From NCBI GenBank assembly GCA_965278965.1, contig OZ257127.1, positions 2,232,001 through 2,296,000 on the forward strand: a stretch of DNA of 64,000 bases, given 5' to 3'. Numbering within the stretch: the first letter of the stretch is position 1; the number at the start of each line of letters is the position of its first letter. The notes under the pieces were generated by a model that was not told the DNA's origin, did not search any database, and was given only the letters and a program-made list of their open reading frames with translations. Shown here piece after piece: positions 36,986-44,113 of this stretch. The stretch is from UBA10649 sp965278965 (lineage in GTDB: Bacteria > Actinomycetota > Actinomycetes > S36-B12). A program made the position numbers and the translations under genes.

Positions 36986-37267
36986 GTGCCGCTGGTCCGG
37001 CTGTCGCGCGCGCTCGCCGACCAGGCATCGACCGCGCGCGAGTTCGTCGTCGTCGCCGATGGGCCGGTGCCCCTCCAGGTGGTGCTGGCCGACCTGAGTC
37101 GGCAGGCTCCCGCGGCTGGTCGCCGGGTGCGTGACGAGACAGGCGCGATCCGGCGCCACGTCAACGTCTACGTCGGGGACGACGAGTGCCGCAGGTTGTC
37201 GGGATTGGACACGCCGGTGCCGCCGGACACCGTCGTGAGCGTGATCGGCGCCGTCTCCGGCGGTTGA
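36986..37267 (+). CDS. MoaD/ThiS-family ubiquitin-like sulfur-carrier protein
   Basis: This 93-residue protein has the beta-grasp pattern and ends in the diagnostic Gly-Gly (VSVIGAVSGG), the tail that is activated by an E1-like enzyme to carry sulfur or form conjugates. The middle reads RHVNVYVGDDECRRLSGLDT, as in MoaD-like proteins paired with BNR propellers. The GTG start lies 1 bp after the propeller stop. There is no moaE, thiF, moeB or JAMM peptidase in the window, so this is probably not the molybdopterin-synthase subunit. It converges on fabG with a 1-bp gap. Confidence 0.83.
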   Translation: MPLVRLSRALADQASTAREFVVVADGPVPLQVVLADLSRQAPAAGRRVRDETGAIRRHVNVYVGDDECRRLSGLDTPVPPDTVVSVIGAVSGG

Positions 37268-37268
37268 G

Positions 37269-38033
37269 TCACAAGATCGTGCCGGCCGGTCCGCCCGCCA
37301 CGTAGATGGTCTGCCCGTTCACGAAGGACGCCTCGTCGGAGACCAGGAACGCGGCGACGGCCGCGACATCCTCGGGCTGTCCGACCCGGCGCGCCGGCGT
37401 CTGAGCGGCGACCGCCTCGTACAGCTCCTCGGGTGTGATGCCCTGGCGCCGGGCCGTCTCCGCCGTCATGTCCGTCGCGATGAAGCCGGGGGCGATCGCG
37501 TTCGCGGTGACCCCGAACGGCCCGAGCTCGATCGCCAGCGTCCGGGTGAACCCCTGCAGCCCGGCCTTCGCCGCGGCGTAGTTCGCCTGGCCGCGGTTGC
37601 CGAGCGCGGACGTGCTGGACAGGCTGACGATGCGGCCCCACCTCGCGGTGACCATCGACGCCTGCACCGCACGGGACAGCAGGAACGCCCCGCGGAGGTG
37701 GACGGCCATGACCGCGTCCCAGTCGCCGGCCTCCATGCGGAACAGGAGGTTGTCACGCAGGATCCCGGCGTTGTTGACCAGGACGGTCGCAGGCCCGAGC
37801 TCGTTCGTCACCGTCGCGACGGCCTCGGCGGCCGCCGCCTCGTCGGCCACGTCCGCGCTCACCGCGATGGCGCGTCCGCCGGCCGCCGTGATCTCGGCGA
37901 CGACGGGCTCGCACGCAGCCGCGTCGAGGTCGAGGACCGCGACGGACAGACCATCGCGGGCCAGCCGGCGGGCGACGGCCGCGCCGATCCCGCGGGCGGC
38001 GCCGCTGACGATCGCGGTCGGACGCGCGGTCAC
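37269..38033 (-). CDS. FabG-like 3-oxoacyl-ACP reductase (SDR family)
   Basis: This 254-residue NADPH-dependent short-chain dehydrogenase has the N-terminal cofactor motif AIVSGAARGIGAAVARRLA, the NNAG motif (VLVNNAGILRD) and catalytic Ser in SLSSTSALGNRGQ. YAAAKAG carries the Tyr-Lys pair, and IAPGFIATDM follows. It could reduce beta-ketoacyl-ACP or a beta-keto CoA; SDR specificity cannot be told. The GTG start at 38033 overlaps the stop of the upstream membrane gene by 4 bp. It is the last of a three-gene operon. Confidence 0.87.
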   Translation of the reverse strand: MTARPTAIVSGAARGIGAAVARRLARDGLSVAVLDLDAAACEPVVAEITAAGGRAIAVSADVADEAAAAEAVATVTNELGPATVLVNNAGILRDNLLFRMEAGDWDAVMAVHLRGAFLLSRAVQASMVTARWGRIVSLSSTSALGNRGQANYAAAKAGLQGFTRTLAIELGPFGVTANAIAPGFIATDMTAETARRQGITPEELYEAVAAQTPARRVGQPEDVAAVAAFLVSDEASFVNGQTIYVAGGPAGTIL

Positions 38034-38797
38034 GAGGTCCTCCCGACCGCCGAGCCGGCACGTCGGCGGGTCAGCCGTCGGATGCCGGTGTCGATGGCCC
38101 ACAGCAGGAGCCCCAGGAGGAAGGCGACGACGAAGAGGGCGGCCACGAAGCCGAGCACGCTGGCGTAGCCCTTCGAGGCGACATTGAGGAAGGGGTACGG
38201 GTAGGCGCCGATGACCTCGCCGCGGACGAGCGCCCACGCGACGTAGACCACCGGGATCACGAGTGCGCCGGCGATGACCCGCAGCGAGAGAAGCCCGCGG
38301 GGACCGGCGATGAGCCATACGAGGGTCGTGACGATCGGCGTGACGATGTGGACGAACGTGTTGCTGACCAGCGGCCATCCGCTCAGGCCGCCGTCGGCGA
38401 GCAGCACGTTGTAGATGATGCCGGTCACGACGATCATCAGGACGGTGTCCAGCCGCAGGACCCGCCACACCCCGCCGACTCGGTCGGTGCGGCCGAACAG
38501 ACCGGGCCGAGCGGCCAGGACCGTGACGACGACGGCGACCAGGACGTTGCTCCAGATCGTGAAGTAGGTCAGCCAGTCGAAGAAGCGCTCCAGCGGCGTG
38601 TCGACGCCGGAGGCGAGATCGCCGAGCTGCGTCGGGTCCGAGGGGTTCACGTGCTCGTTCTGCCCCGTCAGCGCCAGCGTGAGAGAGATCGCGACACCCG
38701 TCCACGCGATGACGGCGTTGGCGGTGATGAGCGTCGTGGCATAGCGCGGTCTCGCGTCGCCGCGCAGCGTCGTCGCGGTAGTGGTCGTCGTCGTCAC
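38030..38797 (-). CDS. Multi-spanning membrane protein, FAR-17a/AIG1-like
   Basis: This 255-residue protein has about six membrane helices. The sequence FFDWLTYFTIWSNVLVAVVV, LRLDTVLMIVVTGIIYNVLL, NTFVHIVTPIVTTLVWLIAG and YPYPFLNVASKGYASVLGFV fits the Pr6Pr / FAR-17a/AIG1-like group (fatty acid ester hydrolase relatives). A Thr and a His conserved in that group are seen in WLTYFTIWSN and FVHIVTP. The role in bacteria is unknown. It starts with GTG inside a 4-bp overlap with the agmatine deiminase-like gene and overlaps fabG, so the three are cotranslated. Confidence 0.75.
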   Translation of the reverse strand: MTTTTTTATTLRGDARPRYATTLITANAVIAWTGVAISLTLALTGQNEHVNPSDPTQLGDLASGVDTPLERFFDWLTYFTIWSNVLVAVVVTVLAARPGLFGRTDRVGGVWRVLRLDTVLMIVVTGIIYNVLLADGGLSGWPLVSNTFVHIVTPIVTTLVWLIAGPRGLLSLRVIAGALVIPVVYVAWALVRGEVIGAYPYPFLNVASKGYASVLGFVAALFVVAFLLGLLLWAIDTGIRRLTRRRAGSAVGRTS

Positions 38798-39816
38798 GGG
38801 GCAAGGATGCCGGGTCGGGTCGGCTGCTGCTGCGTGATGCAGTGGATGCCGCCGCCGCGGGCGAAGATCGGACGGGCGTCGACGAGGACGATCTCGCGGT
38901 CCGGGTACGCGCGCTGGAGCACTGACGCGGCCGCGTCGTCGTTCGGGTCGTCGAACGCGCACAGGATGACGGCGCCGTTGCAGACGTAGTGGTTGATGTA
39001 GGAGTAGTCGACCCACCCGTCGTCGTCGCGAAGGACCTGCGGCGCCGCCAACGGCACGAGGCGCCATGGCCCGGCCGCCGCGAGCGTGGCCCGCACCTCC
39101 TCCGACACCGCGAAGTCGGGATGTGCCGGGTTGCGCTGGTCGTGGTAGAGCACGGTGTCCGGCCCGGCGAAGCAGGCGACGATGTCGACGTGCCCGCGGG
39201 TGCCGAAGTCCTCGTAGTCGCGCGTCAGGCCACGACGCAGCCACACGACCCGGTCCGCACCTAGAGTGCGGCGCAGCTCCGCCTCGACCGTGGCCCTGGT
39301 GGCTCCCGGGTTGCGCCCGGGGTCGAGCTGCACGGTCTCGGTGACGAGCACGGTCCCCTGACCGTCGACGTGGATACCGCCGCCCTCGTTGACCAGCGGC
39401 GACGCGACCACCGGCGTCCCGGCGGCACCTGCGACGACCGTCGCGATCAGCGCATCGGCACCCCAACGCGACCAGGCCTGGCCACCCCAGCCGTTGAACA
39501 CCCAGTCGACTGCCGCCAGCCGGCCGGTGTCCTCGTGGACGAAGGTCGGACCGATGTCTCGCATCCACGCGTCGTCGAGCGAGGCGGTGAGGACCTCGAC
39601 CCGCGGGTCGAGCAGGCTCCGGGCGGTGTCGACGTCCGCGGGGTCGACGACCATCGTCACCGGCTCGAACGGCACGATCGCGCCGGCCACGCGCACCCAC
39701 GCCGCCCGCACCTGCGCGAGACCGTCGGCGTCGAGGTCCGCGGCGGTCGGTGAGTCCGGCGGGAACGCCATCCACGTCCGGTCGTGCGGGTCCCACTCCG
39801 GGGGCATGACGGGCAT
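38794..39816 (-). CDS. aguA: Agmatine deiminase / peptidyl-arginine deiminase family protein
   Basis: It probably hydrolyses agmatine to N-carbamoylputrescine and ammonia. The 340-residue protein has the pentein marks MPPEWDPHDRTWMAFPPD, DAWMRDIGPTFV, NGWGGQAWSRWGADALIA and VNEGGGIHVDGQGTVLVTE. HVDIVACFAGPD and the catalytic Cys at about residue 326 in ARGGGIHCITQQ complete the set. TAGCGT lies 6 bp before the ATG on the minus strand. It heads the aguA-(membrane)-fabG operon. No carbamoylputrescine amidohydrolase is near; the polyamine importer is 20 kb away. Confidence 0.9.
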   Translation of the reverse strand: MPVMPPEWDPHDRTWMAFPPDSPTAADLDADGLAQVRAAWVRVAGAIVPFEPVTMVVDPADVDTARSLLDPRVEVLTASLDDAWMRDIGPTFVHEDTGRLAAVDWVFNGWGGQAWSRWGADALIATVVAGAAGTPVVASPLVNEGGGIHVDGQGTVLVTETVQLDPGRNPGATRATVEAELRRTLGADRVVWLRRGLTRDYEDFGTRGHVDIVACFAGPDTVLYHDQRNPAHPDFAVSEEVRATLAAAGPWRLVPLAAPQVLRDDDGWVDYSYINHYVCNGAVILCAFDDPNDDAAASVLQRAYPDREIVLVDARPIFARGGGIHCITQQQPTRPGILAP

Positions 39817-39822
39817 GGCGCA

Positions 39823-39828
39823 ACGCTA
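39823..39828 (-). promoter_or_regulatory. Minus-10 hexamer TAGCGT of leaderless aguA promoter
   Basis: On the minus strand TAGCGT ends 6 bp before the aguA ATG. Confidence 0.55.
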
Positions 39829-40001
39829 GTGCTGCGCATGTCCATGGATAGCGCCGACGGCAGACCGGCCGCGACCGCTTGCGCCGCAGGGGTAGTCACC
39901 CCTCACCCGATGCGGGCGAACCTCGCCTGGCATTCCCCGCCCGAGGTCTACAGTCGAGCGCGACCGGTCCGGGGAGGACCGGCCAACGACAGGAGAGATC
40001 A

Positions 40002-40556
40002 ATGGAAGGGCTCGACACCTTCGCCGCATTCGCGGCGACTTACGACTCGCTCGCCGACGCCGAGGCCGACTACGAGGCCATCAAGGCGCTGTACTACGAC
40101 GACGGCATCATCGACACGTTCGATGCCGCCATCATCGAGAAGGACGAGCACGGCAAAGTCAAGATCGTCAAGAAGCACGAGCAGCCGCTGCGGCAGGGCG
40201 CGTGGGTCGGCGGTGGCCTCGGCCTCGCGGCCGGCCTCGTCGTGGCGATCTTCCCGCCGGTCGGCCTGGCCGCCGGCGTCATCTGGGGCACGGCCATCGG
40301 CGCGGGCCTCGGTGCCTGGGCCGGGCACGCCGCGGGCGGCATGCACCGCGACGACCTCAAGGAGCTCGGCTCGACGCTCGAGAGCGGGCAGTGCGCCCTC
40401 GTCGCCGTCGCCGCGGCCGCGATCGCGGACCGTGTGGAGGCCGCCGTCAAGCATGCGGAGAAGGTCGAGCGCAAGGAGCTGAAGGCCGACGAGAAGGCTG
40501 CCCGCAAGGCGGCCGAGGAGGCGGCGAAGGCCAGCGAGGACACGCCCGCCTCGTAG
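40002..40556 (+). CDS. DUF1269-like protein with glycine-zipper membrane segment
   Basis: This 184-residue protein opens FAATYDSLADAEADYEAIKA then GIIDTFDAAIIEKDEHGKV, typical of DUF1269-like membrane proteins. A glycine-rich hydrophobic stretch, GAWVGGGLGLAAGLVVAIFP to AGLGAWAGHAAGG (about residues 63-115), can span or insert in the membrane. SGQCALVAVA follows. The last 45 residues are a charged helix rich in Lys/Glu/Ala. The ATG is preceded by AGGAGAG; TACAGT at 39949-39954 may be its minus-10. Function unknown; relatives are often stress-induced. Confidence 0.75.
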   Translation: MEGLDTFAAFAATYDSLADAEADYEAIKALYYDDGIIDTFDAAIIEKDEHGKVKIVKKHEQPLRQGAWVGGGLGLAAGLVVAIFPPVGLAAGVIWGTAIGAGLGAWAGHAAGGMHRDDLKELGSTLESGQCALVAVAAAAIADRVEAAVKHAEKVERKELKADEKAARKAAEEAAKASEDTPAS

Positions 40557-40562
40557 TCCTTC

Positions 40563-40611
40563 GCACCGGCCCGCGCCGCTCGATCCTCATAGGGTTGGCG
40601 CGGGCCGGTGC
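40563..40611. terminator. Perfect 15-bp inverted repeat with 19-nt loop
   Basis: Arms at 40563-40577 and 40597-40611 are exact inverted copies. It begins 6 bp after the DUF1269-like stop. The loop edge contains TAGGGT (40590-40595), a possible minus-10 for the flippase-type gene, so terminator and promoter would overlap. Confidence 0.7.
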
Positions 40612-40650
40612 CATGTCCCCGGACAACAGGCCGGACCGTCGGGAGGTGTC

Positions 40651-43095
40651 GTGGCGAGCGGAGCGCGGTTCGGCCTACGCGACCTCGTCCGCGTGTGGTC
40701 GTCGGCTGCTGCCGCCGGGCGGAAGCGACGGCCGACCGACGCGATCCTCCTGGTCGTCGCCCTCCTGCTGCTGGTCGTCGTGGCCCGGACGGCCCCGGGG
40801 CCGGGCGATATCGACTCCGGTGTGGCCTCCTTCCTCGCCGCCCTGCCGGAGTTCGTGGGGATGATGTGGGGGCTGTCCTACACCGCGATGACCGTGTGGG
40901 CAGTGGTCCTGCTCGTGCTCCCCCTGTTCTTCTCGGGCCGCCGCCAGTTGACGACGACCCTGCTGCTGTCGGGTGTCGTCGCCCTCGCTGGCGCCCTCGT
41001 CGCAGGGAATGTCGCCGGCAGCGACCGCGACGCGATGTGGTCGTCGCTGTTCGGTTTCCCGGCAAGTCCGACGTACCCCGCCGTCCGGTTCGCCGTCGCC
41101 ACCGCGATCATCGTCACGGCATCGCCCTGGGTCGCTCGTCCCCTGCGCTACCTCGGCCGCTTCCTCGTCGCCGCGGGCGGCATCGCCGCCGTCGGGCTCT
41201 CGGTGTCGTGGACCAGCGGGGCGATCGCCGGCTTCGTTCTGGGCATCGGCGCGGCCGCCGTGACGCACCTGCTGCTCGGCTCGCCCCAGGGACTGCTCAC
41301 CGCCGAGCAGGTCGAGATCGCGATGTCCGACCTCGGCATCGACGCCCGCGACGCCCGCGCGCTTCCGGACGGCGCCGGCGGTGAGGCGACATGGCAGGTC
41401 GACACGGAGGACGGCACGCCGCTCACCGTCCGGGTCTTCGGCCGCGACGCGTGGGACTCCCAGGTCGTCGGGTCCGTCTGGACCGCTGTGACCCGGCGCG
41501 GCGAGAGCGTCCGACTGGGCCGCGGCCGCGCGTTCCGGGTCGAGCACGAGGCGCTGGCGACGCTGGTGGCCGAGCAGGCGGGCGTGCCCGTGACGCACAC
41601 CTCGGTCGTCGGGCGAAGTGCCCAGGGCGACGCGCTCATCGGCGGACCGTCCCCGACGTGGACGCTGTCCGACGAGCCCGTCGACGGCACGTCGACGCTG
41701 TCCGACGCCGACATCGCCGCCGCGTGGGGAGCGCTGCTGTCGTTGCACGCCGCTCGGATGAGCCACGGCCGGATGGGCGCCCACGCCGTCGTCCGACGAG
41801 CAGACGGGCGCATCGCTCTCGCGGACTTCGCAGACGCGGACCTCATCGCGGACGATGGCGACCAGCACGCCGACCGCGTGCGGCTGCTGGTCGCGACGGC
41901 CCTCGCCGTCGGCCGGACGCGAGCGCTCGCGTGCGCGGAGGCCGCGGTCGGCAACGGCGGGCTCATCGACCTCCTGCCGTACCTCCAGCCGGCCGTCCTG
42001 AGCCGGGTCGAGCGCGCGCAGCTGCACGACGTCGACTGGTCGATGAAGGACCTCCAGCACGACGCGGTCGCGCTCGCTGCCGTGGATGCGCCGCCGCTGC
42101 AGCAGATCCGGCGCGTGTCGGTGAAGTCCGTCGTGATCGTCGCGATCGTCGCGCTGATCGCCTACACGTTGATCAGCGTTTTCTCCGGGGTCGACTTCTC
42201 CAGCGTCGCGGACGCGATGTCGACCGCGGACTGGGCGTGGGTCCTGCTGGCGGTCTGCGTCTCGCCGGTCATCCAGATGTGCTTCGCGTTCTCGACGATC
42301 GGCGCCACGCTCAAGCGGTTGCGGTACGTCCCCGTCCTCATGCTCCAGTACGCGATCCAGTTCATCGCGTTGTGCCTGCCCTCCACGGCTGCACGGCTGG
42401 CACTGGAGGTCCGCTTCTTCGAGCGCTTCGGCCTGCCGCCGGCGACCGCGATCGGCATCGGCATGATCGACAGCTTCAGCGGGTTCCTCGTGCAGATCAC
42501 GCTGATCGTCCTGATCTTGGTGTCCGGACTCCCCGGCTTCACGAGCTCGGTGCGCTCGGGCTCCGACAGCTCGTCGACGTCGGACGTGTCCAACCCCGGC
42601 CCGCTGATGATCGTCGCGCTGCTGACGCTGATCGCCGTGTTCGTCACGTTCGCCGTTCCGAAGCTCCGCCACCGGCTGCTCGGCAGCATCCCGCGGATCC
42701 GGGCGCGGATCGCCGAGCAGCGGAAGAACGCCGGCGACGCGCTCCTGGTGATCCGGCACCCGCGCAAGGTCGGCACGATGCTCCTGGGCAACCTCGGGGC
42801 CCAGGTCGTGCAGGCGGTCGTGCTCGGGATCTGCTTGGCCGCGTTCGGCGAGAGCGCCCACCTGTCCCAGCTCATCCTCATCAACACCGCGGTGAGCCTG
42901 TTCGCCGGCCTGATGCCTGTGCCCGGCGGTATGGGCGTCGCGGAGGCCGGCTACACCGCAGGCCTGCAGGCGATCGGCATCCCCGCGGCGGACGCGCTCT
43001 CGACGGCCATCGCCTTCCGCCTCGCGACCTTCTACCTGCCACCGCTGTGGGGGTCGGTCGCGATGCGCTGGCTGCGACGGCACGAGTACGTCTAG
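40651..43095 (+). CDS. Three-part membrane fusion: PAP2-like helices, pseudokinase-like domain, LPG-synthase/UPF0104 flippase domain
   Basis: The 814-residue protein has three parts. Residues of about 30-210 form several membrane helices with SWTSGAIAGFVLGIGAA, resembling a PAP2-type membrane module. Residues of about 215-490 look like a kinase fold, including SLHAARMSHGRMGAHAVVRR and IALADFADADL; the catalytic Asp of HGD and the Asn are absent, so it is likely a pseudokinase. From about residue 495 the sequence is an MprF-type flippase domain, with QYAIQFIALCLPSTAARLAL and LMPVPGGMGVAEAGYTAG. GGAGG is 6 bp before the GTG. It probably moves a lipid-linked molecule. Confidence 0.8.
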   Translation: MASGARFGLRDLVRVWSSAAAAGRKRRPTDAILLVVALLLLVVVARTAPGPGDIDSGVASFLAALPEFVGMMWGLSYTAMTVWAVVLLVLPLFFSGRRQLTTTLLLSGVVALAGALVAGNVAGSDRDAMWSSLFGFPASPTYPAVRFAVATAIIVTASPWVARPLRYLGRFLVAAGGIAAVGLSVSWTSGAIAGFVLGIGAAAVTHLLLGSPQGLLTAEQVEIAMSDLGIDARDARALPDGAGGEATWQVDTEDGTPLTVRVFGRDAWDSQVVGSVWTAVTRRGESVRLGRGRAFRVEHEALATLVAEQAGVPVTHTSVVGRSAQGDALIGGPSPTWTLSDEPVDGTSTLSDADIAAAWGALLSLHAARMSHGRMGAHAVVRRADGRIALADFADADLIADDGDQHADRVRLLVATALAVGRTRALACAEAAVGNGGLIDLLPYLQPAVLSRVERAQLHDVDWSMKDLQHDAVALAAVDAPPLQQIRRVSVKSVVIVAIVALIAYTLISVFSGVDFSSVADAMSTADWAWVLLAVCVSPVIQMCFAFSTIGATLKRLRYVPVLMLQYAIQFIALCLPSTAARLALEVRFFERFGLPPATAIGIGMIDSFSGFLVQITLIVLILVSGLPGFTSSVRSGSDSSSTSDVSNPGPLMIVALLTLIAVFVTFAVPKLRHRLLGSIPRIRARIAEQRKNAGDALLVIRHPRKVGTMLLGNLGAQVVQAVVLGICLAAFGESAHLSQLILINTAVSLFAGLMPVPGGMGVAEAGYTAGLQAIGIPAADALSTAIAFRLATFYLPPLWGSVAMRWLRRHEYV

Positions 43096-43144
43096 GGGCG
43101 TGGCGCACCCGCCGTCGGACATGCCGGCGTGCGACCCTGGCGAG

Positions 43145-44038
43145 GTGATCGCCCTTCCCCGCGGCCACCGTGCCGTCGCGCTCGCTGCTGTCGCCGTTTT
43201 CGTGCTCGTGGGCTGCTCCCGCACCGAGGACGCCGCCCAGACCGTGCCGCCGCCTGCGCTCTTGTCGACTCCGACGGCCAGCCCGACGCCGACACCGACG
43301 GGCAGTTCGACGCCGCCGCCGGTCGATGTCGAGCTCCCCGAGTCCTGGGCCGCGACGCCCGCAGCGGATGGCTCCGGCTACGTCCTCGAGCTCGAGTCCA
43401 CCGGCACGTCCGGAGTCTTCGACGGTCGGCTGTACCACCGCAGTGCCGACGGCGGGGTCACGGGCCAGCAGGTCGTCACCGTGACCGTCACCGGCCCTGA
43501 CGCGGTCGACGTCCGCTGGCCCGACGCCACGGTCACCCCGGGCCGCCTGACCCTCCCGGGGGTCGGCGGTGCCCGGACGGAGCTCGCCCTGGATCCCGGC
43601 TGCCTGAGCTACCTCGTCGACGGCTCGTCGCAGCTGGACTGCCGGCTCTACCCGGCCGACGAGTTCGGCCCGTCGCCCAGCGCCTCGGCTATCCCGTCGC
43701 CCAGCGCCTCCGCCCAGCCGAGCGCCGCACCGGTCGACCTTCCCGACAGCGACGAGGCCCTCGGCTACCTGTGCAGCATCTCGGACCCGGCGATGCTCGA
43801 CCACGTCACCGACGACCTCGCCGACCCGTACGTGACGGCCGTGCTCCAGGGGGCTCTCGTGGCCGTCGGCATCGACCCCGGGCCGGTCGACGGGCGCTAC
43901 CGGGCCAAGACCCGGAAGGCAGTGCGGACGTTCCAGGAGTCCGCTGGCCTGGTCGCGGACGGCCTCGTCGGCCCACGCACGTGGAGCGCTCTCCAGCGCG
44001 CGGCCTGCACCCTGCCGACGGACCCCGCAGCTCAGTAG
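43145..44038 (+). CDS. Lipoprotein with C-terminal peptidoglycan-binding domain
   Basis: This protein of about 297 residues has a lipoprotein signal, RGHRAVALAAVAVFVLVGC with Cys24. A PTASPTPTPTGSS linker follows, then a strand-rich middle domain of unknown type with two cysteines (LDPGCLSY, SQLDCRLY). The C-terminal PG_binding_1 domain carries VDGRYRAKTRKAVRTFQESA and GLVADGLVGPRTWSALQ. It should sit on the outer face of the membrane and bind cell wall. The start is uncertain: an upstream GTG at 43100 is in frame, but the signal peptide fits best from 43145. It lies 50 bp after the flippase gene and may be cotranscribed. Confidence 0.72.
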   Translation: MIALPRGHRAVALAAVAVFVLVGCSRTEDAAQTVPPPALLSTPTASPTPTPTGSSTPPPVDVELPESWAATPAADGSGYVLELESTGTSGVFDGRLYHRSADGGVTGQQVVTVTVTGPDAVDVRWPDATVTPGRLTLPGVGGARTELALDPGCLSYLVDGSSQLDCRLYPADEFGPSPSASAIPSPSASAQPSAAPVDLPDSDEALGYLCSISDPAMLDHVTDDLADPYVTAVLQGALVAVGIDPGPVDGRYRAKTRKAVRTFQESAGLVADGLVGPRTWSALQRAACTLPTDPAAQ

Positions 44039-44113
44039 CCGTGGTTCTGGGACTCGCGGATCCGTCTCGACATAATTGCCAGCGGCGACGGGTGGGTCGC
44101 CGGTGAGGGGTTC

